DNA of 48,304 bases from Pezizomycotina sp. ARF18 (Eukaryota > Ascomycota): assembly GCA_002224055.1 (NCBI GenBank), contig AZLU01000282.1, forward strand, positions 1 through 48,304, read 5' to 3'. Position numbers and translations under genes: made by a program. Of the stretch, positions 20,683 to 30,887 are shown one piece after another. Positions within the stretch are counted from its first letter, which is position 1. Each line of letters begins with the position of its first letter. The notes beneath the pieces are model-generated. The model saw only the letters and a list, made by a program, of their open reading frames with translations. It ran no database searches and was not told the DNA's origin.

Positions 20683-22116
20683 TCATCTGACCACCCTGCG
20701 GGTCCTCTTTAGTATCTGTTGTAATTCTCCCGGACTTGCCGTCGCCCGCGGCCGCGGATTTTTCGCCAGCCTCACCATATTGCGGAGGTACAACTGCTCA
20801 ATGGGGTATTTCTCATCGAACCAGTCCCTCGGGAGTTGCAGTTTCGCCTTGTCAATCCCCTCATGCCGTTGAAAAGCTGCGAAGGGTCCTTTCCGGAATT
20901 CCTGGCGTAGACGCGCGTAGCGTAACACTCAACAAATTTGAAAGCTGAAGTAATTCCTCCGTCGGGTCTTGAGCTTTTGTGGTAGGTACATCTGCTTTGC
21001 TCTTCGTTTTCTTGTTATTATTTCCCGTGACCTGACTGCTATCCTGGAGTGGTTGTGCTTGCTGCGGCCGTCCCTGGGATGAAGTGGATGATTGGGGCCA
21101 TTCCGCTCCGGAACCACCCGGCGCGGTCGAGCCTTCGAAGTCATATGCCGGTGCGCCCCGGCCTTCTTCCATAAGAGGCCATTCAGCACCTGAACCGCCC
21201 GGCGCAGACGATCCAGGAGCATCTGAATTCTGCATCAGGGCTTCTTTGTACGGCTGCTTTTCCAAATTATCCTCATTCTCTTTCTCTTCAGCAAGGGGCC
21301 ATTCCGCGCCGGAACCACCTGGCGCAGATGACCGGGAGCATCTGAATCCTGGATGAGAGCCTCCTTGTACGATTGATTCTGCGTACCACCCTCGTCCTCC
21401 GACTTCTTGCGTTTCTTAGACGCACGCTTCCTTCTAGCGTCATCCGTATCGCCTTCACCTTCGCTCCCGCTGCTATCGCTCGCGTCGCCGTAGAGCAAGG
21501 CTGCCTTATAATTGCTAAAAGTAGAGCTTTTACCATTCACGTGGGTTTCTTTGTCTCCTTCACCGCTTTCAAATTCTTTGGCATCAGTCTTTTCGCCCTC
21601 ATCGTCGTCTTCCGGCAGGAAATGCTCGCCGATAATATGTACGCCGGTCTCAATATACCGCAATCCGCCTGCTATCAGCTCCCGCCATTTACCCCAATAC
21701 GCTCCAGCACCAGTGCGTATTACCTCCGTCGGTCTCGTGACCACCGCGTCGTAACCGCGCATCACAGGCTGGCGAACGCGGCTGTCGACGGCTTCGTCGA
21801 GCTGCGTAAGGAAGGAGTCCGCGGTGACGTCGATGGACGCTGGTATCTCCGGCAACGAATCAATTATCCGCGAAAGGATGTGGAAAGGTGTGTATGTGCC
21901 TAGCGTCCGGTAAGGAACAGAAAGGAGCGGATAAGTTGATAGGTGGGTCCTTAGGCGGGAGCGTGACTTTTTGGTATCCGTAGTAGGTGATGTACCGTTG
22001 CCGTCCATGCCGCGAGGCTTTTTATATCGAATGTGGGTGGAGAAAGTGTAGTCGTCATCGTCGTAGTGATCGACTGTTGTGGAGGAACCGGAGGACGGTC
22101 GCTCGGGGGACGCCAT
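20683..22116 (-). CDS. Repeat-bearing protein, possibly perilipin/CAP20-like (frameshifted)
   Basis: Start at 22116 (MASPERPSSGSS); an upstream in-frame ATG lies at 22161. The N-terminal two thirds form an ordered region (LRTHLSTYPLLSVPYRTLG, SFLTQLDEAVDSRV, ELIAGGLRYIETGVHIIGE), then acidic Ser/Gly segments, a basic nuclear-signal-like RRKRASKKRKK, and a repeat block YKEAL(I/M)Q-SDAPG plus SAPGGSGAEWP. A C-terminal part includes FRKGPFAAFQRHEG and LPRDWFDEKYPIEQLYLRNM. The HL-YPLLS opening and a later LDE...PT pattern faintly recall the fungal lipid-droplet perilipins CAP20/MPL1, but this is weak; the protein may instead be unknown. Frames change near 21330 (one G missing from GGG compared with the second repeat copy) and near 20925. 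Confidence 0.5.
21095..21325 (-). repeat. Three coding copies of an APGGSGAEWP repeat
   Basis: Copies lie at 21095-21124, 21176-21205 and 21295-21325. Two are preceded by YKEAL-Q-SDAPG. They differ at synonymous positions, so they are not very recent duplicates. Confidence 0.8.
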
Positions 22117-23428
22117 TTTGCCTCGAGGTGATCTTGGATTTTCTTTCTGGAATTTGTACAAGACAGAGAGGGTTTCGATGCAGGTAATAAGTATTAATGA
22201 GAAAGAGAGATGATGCTTATATATTATTATTAACTTGTTGCTTTGACGATTGCGAAAGGACCGTCAGATCGCAATATAACTACCGCAAATGGAACCAATA
22301 AACCGTATTCAGGCCCCCAATTAAAGAGCCAATTCGTGTCAAAATAACAATGCTAGGATCGTTCGTATACTGAAAGATATTCGTGATACCTTTTTCCTGG
22401 ACGGAAGTAACTCAAATTCCAATTTAGAAGCTAAGTAGGTTAAGTGCTCGGGGGGACGTTCTTAGCATGTTTATTGAATTCCCCGGGGCCGGGGGGGGGG
22501 GCGAAGGGAAAGGGATTTGGTGGGGGCTTTATAAAACTGTTAAAACACTGACATCTGTATGTGAGACTGAGGCGTTTAGCAATGTTGTAAGGGCACACTA
22601 GTTGAGCGAATAAAAAACCATGCTAGTAATATAAACGGTTTTTTCCGAGACGCTTTCACCAATGGAACTTTGATCCGGGCTCTGGTGGACAGTATATATA
22701 TAAAAAAACAAGATGATCATCACAAGCCTTCGCTTTCATCATGGTTCGGCGAATAAGGACGCTAGTTTACCTCATCTAAATTTAATAGCATTTGAATTGT
22801 GTGGGGAAGGTATATAGGGAAGAGATATCCGGGATAATAAGACCAGGATCGTATCCGATACGCTTTTTATACTTAAATCTTTTCCTTATAGTAGGCATTT
22901 ATGGGGACTATCCGTCCACACACGCTGGAGCTGGAGTAAATATCCTGAATTGCCCAAGCAAGCAAGGTTATATCAAATCAATCACAGGTCAAGGATGTTC
23001 AAGAACGAGCATACAAATTTTGACTTCTTAATCAAGAATACGCCTCTCACTCCTGCTAAGAAAAATAACAAATTATAGACAATAGATGGATAACAATAGT
23101 GAGTAATATAAGTAGTATAATAACAATAGGGAGACTAATCAAAAGATAAGGAAGAAAAGTAGTAGAAACGCCGCTATTAATTATTCACAGGAAGGAGGAT
23201 AAATAAAGCTTCTTCACCAAGCTGGAATTAAAGAAAAGTAAAATAATATATATACAGAAAAATATGCAAGAGGGCTCTCTTTTTGTAATACACGATAATG
23301 TATCGCACGCTGCTGGGTATAAATTCGTGCTTGGACGAGAAGAAGAGTAAACAGAGGAAGAGGCTAGTTAGCATGTATATAGTATATATTTTTCTTTTTA
23401 AGGTGCAGTCAAGAGTTAGTCTCTTTCC
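22117..23428. other. Gene-free stretch
   Basis: It holds the upstream region of the repeat-bearing gene and the 3' flank of the coiled-coil gene. A G run occurs near 22490-22501. No coding region was recognised. Confidence 0.5.
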
Positions 23429-25978
23429 TCAAGTCCACAATGGCTTTGTCTCCCCATCCTTAAGTGTGACTTCTTGCAGGATGCCATCAACTCGTTCCCG
23501 CAAAGCTTTCCTTGCTTCGGAGACGACCCAGTTTCTATCGTATTGATATATCCCAGTTCCTCAAGCCCACCTCTTACCAATATTAACAAATCACTAACTG
23601 CTTTTCCGAGGGAGCTTCTTAATTCGATATCCTCGTCATCAGCACTCTTGATGAGAGCATCCCAACCTTCAAGGACTCTTAAGCCCGTGTCGAGTTTCCT
23701 CCTGACTCTCGTCAACTCGTGGTGAAACTCGGCATCCAAGCCGTCGGCATGCTCTATTGCCGTCTTTGGATTATCCAGCCAATTCGTAAACCTAGACACG
23801 AGAACAGTGTATTCACCGGCTCCGGGGGTCTCAGCGAAAAGGGCAGACATGCGGGCGACTGTTTCCGAAAAGTTTTGAATTGCCTCATCTGCGTTGGCAA
23901 GGAGTGACTTCCTGTGTCCCCCGCTGCCACCCTGCGCTATTCCGGATGACATGGAGGAAGCAGAGTCAAATATAAGGCCCAATGCCCTCGCATTCAGGCT
24001 CTCTTGCTGCGCCCTTTCCCTTGCGGATATCTTGGAGTGTTTTGCTTTCACAACTTCGAACTGCAGCCTGAGTTTCGTCTCTGCGGAGCGGCGGAGGTCG
24101 GTGGTCGTCTTGAAACTAGCAGCATGCAACTCCGAAAGCTGAAGCAGCCTTATCTGTGCATGGAAACGTGCGTCGGCAGCGCCGCTGGCTGGGAGACCGC
24201 ACCTGCTGCCGACGTGGCCTCGCCAGTCGCAGGTTTGTCGGTTTTCGGATACTGCACTTTGAAGTTGTTGAAGTGTGGCTTGGAGGATGCTTTAACGGGG
24301 GAGGACGCTTTTACAGGAGAGGATGGCTTGACAGGGACGACGGTTTGACAGGGGAGGAGGGCCTGCTGCAAGACCGGCATCCTTCGATGTCTTCAAACCC
24401 GTCGTTATGGTCAGCTTCTGCAATTTTACACTGCTTGGTCCATGATGAAGCGGCTTCGTCTCGATCGCGGAAGGCGGCCTGCTGCTATTTTTACTGCCGG
24501 CCTCTGACCTATTGGACGCTGCGCTGTGTGATCGGGGGCCGTAGCCGCCGTAGCTGCCGGGTTGGCCTTCGCGCGCGATGCAGAGTTTGCTGTGGGCGCC
24601 GTCGCTGAGGAAGTAGTAGAGGTGGTCTTTGGCTTGCTTGATGCTTTATCCTCAGAGGCCGTTTTGGTTCGTGGCGCAGCCATTGATATGCTTCGACCCG
24701 TCCCTGATTTGGTTGAAGTTTGGGATGTTGCCTGAGCCGACTGCTTTAAAATCGAAGCCCCGACGCTTCTAATCTTTGCGGGACCCTCTTTCGTCCCGGT
24801 CGCGCTTTTCGTGGGCTCTACTGGTACCTTTGTCTTCCCATGATCAACTATCATCGAGCGGGGTCGAACTCTGCTCGATGTTACCGGTCCGTCAGATGGT
24901 GTCTTCGATACAGCCGATGCAGAAGTAGTAGCAGCAGTATTCGCTGCCGCGCCTTGCCCAAATTTAGGCACCGGTGGTTTGGTAGTTGATTTCCTCATCG
25001 ATGCGGACCTTGTAAGACCGGCGGATGTGTTACCCACTGGCTTTGATCCGATCGACGAGATAGAACGGTGCTTCGTGTGTGCAGCCGACCCTCTCGCCAG
25101 TGGTTGTTTGGTACTTTTAGGTTGAGAAGGGGCTTCTACGATCTGAACGGATTTTACCTTCCCAACGGGAGGTTCCGAGCCAGTCTCTGGCGGCTCGTTG
25201 GACTCCTTCGAATCCGATTCCCCGGCGCCGTTGCCGTTCTCTTCTGGTGTAACGCTTTCAGGACGATCCATATCCTTGTCTGATACAGCGCCATCACTAG
25301 CACCTTCGACCATTTGCTCGTCTAAAGCTCGCGGCGCCAGCTCCACCTCCTTCCTGGTAATATCGCTCTTCAAATTCGATGGTTGACCGGGTGGCGGCAT
25401 CGTTTTTCTGTCGTGGTCGGCATTACTCTCCGTAAACTTGGGGGCGGGCAATCCGGATAAAAAGGGTTCGGCTATGGAGATCGGCCTTCCGCGCGACTTG
25501 GAGGGCGTGTCCTCATCTCCAGCACCTGACAAAGAACCGCTTCGGCGCCTTGGCCTCGGCATCAGACTCTTCAGCGGACTGTCAGCCCTTAATGGGCTCT
25601 CGTTTCCGCCCCTTGTCGGGCTAGCATTTGGCGCACTGGCCGATCCATCTAGTCGCTCGAAGAGTCGCGCCCTGTCCGCGATAGAAGCCCTCTTGGAAGC
25701 ATTTGAAAATCCGGTATTCTAGACGGGGACTGTGAAGCTGACGTTGACGCGGAAGCTGAAGTCCTTTGAAGAGCAGAGGGTTCAATGTGCGAGCTTTCAG
25801 GATGCAGGCTAGACGCTGGGGCGTGTTTCGTGGGAGTAGGTATTGAAGTTGAGGATAATGCGCTGTGGGCCGTGGGGAGCTTTGATGATCTAGTCGAATT
25901 GGACCGCGAAAGCGATGGGAGCTTTGAAGGGGATGCAGATGCCATTGGCAGCCGCGACGTTTGTGTTGCTGGTTCCAT
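23429..25978 (-). CDS. Long disordered plus coiled-coil protein, possible cytoskeletal role (frameshifted)
   Basis: The start at 25978 (MEPATQTSRLPMASASPSK) opens a long Ser/Pro/Thr/Lys-rich basic region with ASKRASIADRARLFERLDG, SGSLSGAGDEDTPSKSRGRP and a VKPSSPVKASSPVK repeat. The C-terminal third is helical and charged: IRLLQLSELHAASFKTTTDL, RSAETKLRLQFEVVKAKHSK, then ETVARMSALFAETPG and EFHHELTRVRRKLDTGLRVL. It ends ARKALRERVDGILQEVTLKD and a TGA at 23429-23431. A basic disordered head with a coiled-coil tail is the layout of microtubule-binding proteins such as augmin subunit HAUS8; that link is speculative. Frame breaks near 25705, 24440-24380, 24165 and 23545 fit single missing bases, for example AATAC for AATTAC at the last. 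Confidence 0.6.
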
Positions 25979-26532
25979 CTCGGGTGTGTATGTGTGTGTG
26001 TGTGTGTGCGGTCGAAACGGTGGTCGGACTTGGTGTTGTGTAGTACAGCGAGCCTCTCCGCCGCTGCAATACGCGAGGCGTCGCCAAGAGCGTAACAGAT
26101 TGAAAAATAAAGTGCTTCCTCGTCAAAGGTTCCTGCGGGAGTTATCTGTGCTCCGTATAAATTACCGGGTCATGACAACCACGTAACAATCTTCAGGTGG
26201 AATAGAAATGCTCGTGGTCAGCAATAATAGCTACTTGTATAATATTTTCTGGTTTGGCAAGGGGAATATATATATATATACATAAAGTTATATATGAAAC
26301 CTTGCTGTATTTTACCTCGAGTGTAGAATCATAGACTTTAAGGAACCGAAATTAAAAGAGAAGCAACGCAAGGACTTACCTTTTAGTTTAAACAAAAGCT
26401 CCGGGCGAGGGATGCGGAAGACGACACGACGAGGAAATTTAAGGAGAGAGAAAAGGGATAGTGGTTATGGGATCATTACTTGAGAAAAGCGGAGAAGAAA
26501 TTTAAAGCTTTGATGAACACGCTGTGGTGAAA

Positions 26533-26564
<32 letters not shown>

Positions 26565-27352
26565 GGGTTATCGAGCTGTCTCTTTCCACGAAGGATGATG
26601 TTTTCTGTTTTATTTTTATTATTATTGTCATTTTTGTTTGTTTGTTTTGTTTGTTTGTTTTCCTTATTGTGAAATTAAAAGCACAACTGAGCTGTCACCC
26701 CAGTGCATGATAGTGTGGCTAGGGGGAGAAATGAGGCTGGTTGCTTGCTACTTTAAGTATATAGGACCACTTATTTACCCGAGTAATTCCCTCTGGCTAC
26801 CACCGTCTCGAGCTAAGTAGCCAACACTAATAATAATACCTACTTAAGTATTCTATTACCTACCTATCAATTGCGATGTCTCAGTAGAATTTCTGGAAGA
26901 AGTACTATACTTAATTAAGTAAGGAAAAAATTTGGCTTTAGAATTTCATTCTATAAAGGTTAAGTATATTTCCGTTACTAGTTCTATTTTATTCTTCTTT
27001 TGAGTATAGGAACTTGCCGCGAATGAACCTATCAATGAGGGCGACTAATAGGTATATATATATATTCTGTCTGTTGACACATTAACCTACAAACAGAACA
27101 AGAAGACCCAAGAGAGAAGCGAGAAAAAACAAGCTCGTTTCTCAGATCCTAAAGATGGGCCTAGAAAAACAACAGAAATCTCCGTCCCGAGACCTTAAGT
27201 GAAGGAGCAAAAGGGCTTTAGTAAAATCGCTACTTTAGTGGTAAAACTTGTGGGTTAAAATTTTGTCCCATATTTTCTCTCTCAACTATTCTTATTATTT
27301 CTCCTTGAAAAAAAGACCCGCTCACGAGAACCTCGTAGCGTGAATCCCCAAC
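25979..27352. other. Gene-free stretch
   Basis: It contains a (GT)n tract at 25985-26009, a T17/A17 junction at about 26530-26564, and AT-rich sequence with many TACTTAA-like words (26750-27060). No gene is seen before the Tse2-like locus. Confidence 0.5.
25985..26009. repeat. (GT)n microsatellite just upstream of the coiled-coil gene
   Basis: About twelve GT units with one TAT interruption lie a few bases upstream of the start codon of the reverse-strand gene, in its presumed leader. Confidence 0.85.
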
Positions 27353-28186
27353 ATGTTTAGCTACGCGGTAAAATACTTGCACCGGGCGGTACCATCGCAT
27401 CTGCAACCGCCAGATCCTCTACCTCGCGCTCTGTCCCCGCTCTTCCGGGTCGCCTAGGTAGCATTGCGCTGGCTGGCCGCTCCGGGCCTCTTGCCGCCAC
27501 GTCTCGGTTCAAGTCTACGTATGGCCCTCTGCTCGGCCGTCATACCTCATTCCCGAAGAGGTTGTTCCGCGTCAACGCGGGTAAGAATGTCGTGCTGAGA
27601 AACCAAGAGGACCAGCACAACCAAGGGAGAGGTTCTTACGATTTGGTTCTGCACGACGGTCTAGTGCTCCCTGCTGAAGGAAATCGCTTCAAAGGTAAAC
27701 CAATCCTGAGGGATTTCCTGCCTCACCATGACCTCCAACCTGGCTAAGTACAACCAGGGCCAAATGGTGCGTCCATGCGACCGAACACCTACATGATGCA
27801 AGAGATCATACGTAATTTCTACGCTCCCGAAGTCGTAGTATATGAGGTTCCGGCTGGTACGGCATTTTCCCTGCTCATCTTCTTTCACCGGCGTTTACGA
27901 ATATAGCATGCCCGCACTCGCTTCACAAGACGCTATTAAGGGGAAAAAATGAATAAACGAAGCACTAATATAGTAACGGCGATGTTGATGATCAGACACG
28001 AAACTACCGAATGACCTCGTCCTGCTCCACGAGCATACCGACCATTATTCTCTGCAATGCGCTAGTCCAATGACACTTGACGAACTCAATCGAAAAGTAA
28101 CGTTTTTCTTACAAAAAAACGGAACACTCATGACACAAGACGAATTCGTAACAAAATATCCATTTGAATCTGCCACAAGCAGGTAA
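27353..28186 (+). CDS. Tse2-like ADP-ribosyltransferase toxin-fold protein, fungal type; N-terminal frame break
   Basis: The core has short motifs I associate with the Tse2 ADP-ribosyltransferase-toxin family found in Pseudomonas and many fungi: FRVNAGKNVVLR, YDLVLHDG, EVVVYEVPAG, HEHTDHYSLQ and MTLDEL. Two introns are well supported and keep the frame: 27695-27757 (GGTAAAC donor, CAACCAG acceptor) and 27857-27995 (GTACGG donor, ACTAATA branch, ATCAG acceptor). The stop is TAA at 28184. The core frame is open from 27361, where the N-terminal part is rich in Arg, Ser, Ala and Leu, like a mitochondrial presequence. The only nearby ATG (27353) is in another frame, which stops at about 27459. So either one base is missing in the N-terminal part or the true start lies in an upstream exon. 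Bacterial Tse2 is a cytotoxic type VI effector; the role of fungal relatives is not known to me. No immunity gene is recognised beside it. Confidence 0.7.
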
Positions 28187-28757
28187 TAAATCATGGAGGT
28201 TTCTGAAAAACAATTCATCATTTCGACTGCACGTCCATCGCCACTACATAGATAAATTCAGAGGTCATTATTAGAAGATTAATTAAGCACAAATAAATAA
28301 AACTCTACTCTACATCTTGCATCATCTGCTCCGCTTATAGTAAATAAATGCAAGTACTGCGCAAGAACTCTCCCGGGTCCACAAATCGTTACAGACCAAT
28401 TCCCACATTGGGACATTCAGCTATTTGAAAGTCTTTTTTCACGTTTGCTCAACTTGGACTCGAATTTCGTATACTAAACGCAAGTATAGCCCTAGCTAAG
28501 TAGGTAGTAGCATACTATAATTAGTCTTATACGTTGTGTCCACCAGATTTTTTGGATCTTGGCAGGGGAGAAAAATTCAGCGGAAAATTTTGGTTTGTAG
28601 CAAAATAGGCTCAGTAAAAAAGTGGGCAGGGATCAGCCCGGAACTATTGAATATTTTATATATATATTGTTGTTTAATTTCCTTTTCGTCACTTTCACTT
28701 CTTAAAAATCAACACGTCAACGAAAACAACGACGGCAACGTCGAATAGGCCTCACCA
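28187..28757 (+). other. Intergenic spacer / TMEM170 promoter
   Basis: No gene is seen. The sequence is AT-rich, with a TATATATA run at about 28656-28667 roughly 90 bases upstream of the TMEM170 start codon. Confidence 0.4.
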
Positions 28758-29487
28758 ATGGTCTCCAATTATCTGTACGTCGAACATATATTTATCGGTG
28801 TCACGGACACAATGGGGGGATTGATTTACTAACATGGCCGTTTTGTTTCTGTTCTGAAGGAGGCAGCGGCTGGGGACGGTCCTGGTAGCGCCTGTGGGGT
28901 ATCAACCGCCCCCTTTCCCGTCCCTCTACTGGCCGCTACACAAGGACCCATCGTACGCAAAATACCTCTACTACAACACCGATATCTGGCGCTTCACGCT
29001 GTTCTGGACCCTGATCATCTTCACTGCTTTCCACCTCACCGCCGGTTTATACGCGTTCTTCATGATGCTCCTCGCCGCCTCATCATCGACGAAATCCAAA
29101 AAGGCTTCCGGCAAGGGTCAGAAGTACGCTGCTGCACTCGGCATCCCTTTCCTGTTTATATTCATAGGAGCATTGGAGGCAGTGCTATCGGGATCAGTGG
29201 TGGGATTTATGTAAGATCCCCCGGAATTTTCTCTTCGGAGGGGTATACATTCCCTCACCGCCTCCGCGGGCGTCTTTTCATTTCGTTCGATCTTTCTTTT
29301 CTTTCTTTTCTCCTATTCAAATGAAATCTACTTCGTGAGAACTAACTGTGTATTCCTCGATACCAGATTGGCTGCTGTTTACAATGCTGGTTATTTTCGT
29401 CTGTCTACGCTGATTCCGCCAATATGGGGCCTCATAAACGTCCTCGTAATCATACTTTCAAGCTATTCGGTCCATGGAGCTCTATGA
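28758..29487 (+). CDS. TMEM170 family membrane protein
   Basis: Three exons: 28758-28774, 28860-29210 and 29367-29487. Intron 1 (28775-28859) has a GTACGT donor, a perfect TACTAAC branch point and an AAG acceptor. Intron 2 (29211-29366) has GTAAGA, ACTAAC and CCAG. Splicing keeps one frame of 162 residues with no break. Motifs PPPFPSLYWPLHKDPSYAK and YYNTDIWRFTLFWTLIIFT match the TMEM170 family; three hydrophobic helices follow (FTLFWTLIIFTAFHLTAGLY, ALGIPFLFIFIGALEAVLSG, LIPPIWGLINVLVIILSSYS). Human TMEM170A shapes ER and nuclear-envelope membranes; the fungal homologue is presumably an ER protein, by inference. The very short first exon (17 nt) is supported by frame and branch point rather than by homology I can check. 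Confidence 0.85.
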
Positions 29488-30846
29488 AATCCTCTAGGCT
29501 TTTCGTCCTTATCTACATATCGCAAGAGGCGGTATCTGCTGATTAGCTGGATTGACGCATGGCTGCCAGAGTTCCGAAATCTGTTTTTGCGAACAGGAAT
29601 GGTATAGGAGAATCGTCTCGCGAAATCGCTCAAAATCGAAGAATTTCACGGCCCATTCCCTCATTGGCTAGCACCGGTAGCGCAAATTTAATAGTAGAAT
29701 GTTATCGCACGGCTTAGTGAAATAGGGGAACGTCAGACATTCTTATCGAGGATTTGACGTTATGATTTCGCTCTACGATCAAACACTCTATGCTCTTAAT
29801 AGTTAGTAGGCTTTAGCAGCCAACGGACGTTCATTTAAGGACTATAAGGATAGGAGGTTGGATATGTTGTGCTCCTATAGGCGATTCTTGCGGCTTATTA
29901 TTGGCCGGAGACAGCCCCACGCTGACATGGGTCGTTACGCAGCACAACACTATCTCCCAACCTCGCGGCTTTGTCAGAGCTTCGTAGCCCATGGCGGCCG
30001 AATATAAGTACCGCATTTATACGGAAATACAGAGTAGTAGTGCAAGCTAATATGCGGAGGAATCGTACTAACACCCGCGAATAAACGCTCACTGGGTTTC
30101 ACTACGTCGAGCTAGTATATCATAATTTGCCAATACAACAAAAAGAAAATTACTACTTAAGAGACTTTTGCTAAGCAAGAGGCTGTCTTGAACGAGAGAG
30201 GATATAGCACCTGTCTCGGAACTAGCGGATGACACGAAGGCTCACAATGCTCAACAGCGCAAAATAGTTTCAATTAATCTTCACCCAACATCAGGAATAA
30301 GTTAAGCAAAAGACTGATGCTTGTTACCAGTTGGGCCTACCGTGAAGATATAAACCCGTTCTCATTATCATGGCTTGGAAATGATGTATATTGTTTATTG
30401 TACCCAAATATAACCAGCAATTCATTTTCATCATTTTAATGATCCCAAAACAATTTAGTCTATGTAGCTAAGGGTTGATAATATCAATGGGTGAATTGTC
30501 TACTTGTAATAATACTACGCACCACTATGCGTACGAGTAATTAAACAAGACGCGGTCTATGGCACTAAGAAGCACAATTTATGTGACACTAGTACTACGT
30601 GAACATTGTTCTATTATCCAGTTGAGGACTGGTAGCGGTGAGCGCATTAGGGGAAGGTCATCAAAGCTGTTTATCTGAGGTATATAAAAGATCAGCACTA
30701 TGTGTTTTAATAAGTCGTCGATAATAATAATACCGTATACTAAGTATTTTTAAAATTGCTTGCTATAAGAGAATACTGGTAGCCAATTTGTCAGTTACTG
30801 CTGGATTATTTGTTGATGTTGGGGTGAAACTCTCAAGCATTGTTAC

Positions 30847-30887
<41 letters not shown>
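30847..30887. repeat. T-run/A-run junction (palindromic homopolymer)
   Basis: About 18 T are followed directly by about 24 A in gene-poor DNA. Similar junctions occur at 26530-26564 and about 2502-2537. Confidence 0.85.

Noticed and set aside
27222-27275. tRNA-like words (TTAGTGGTAAAAC ... GGGTTAAAATTTTGTCC)
   Set aside because: It resembles A-box and B-box spacing, but the T-loop TTCGA core is absent and no acceptor stem pairs. At most a mutated relic.
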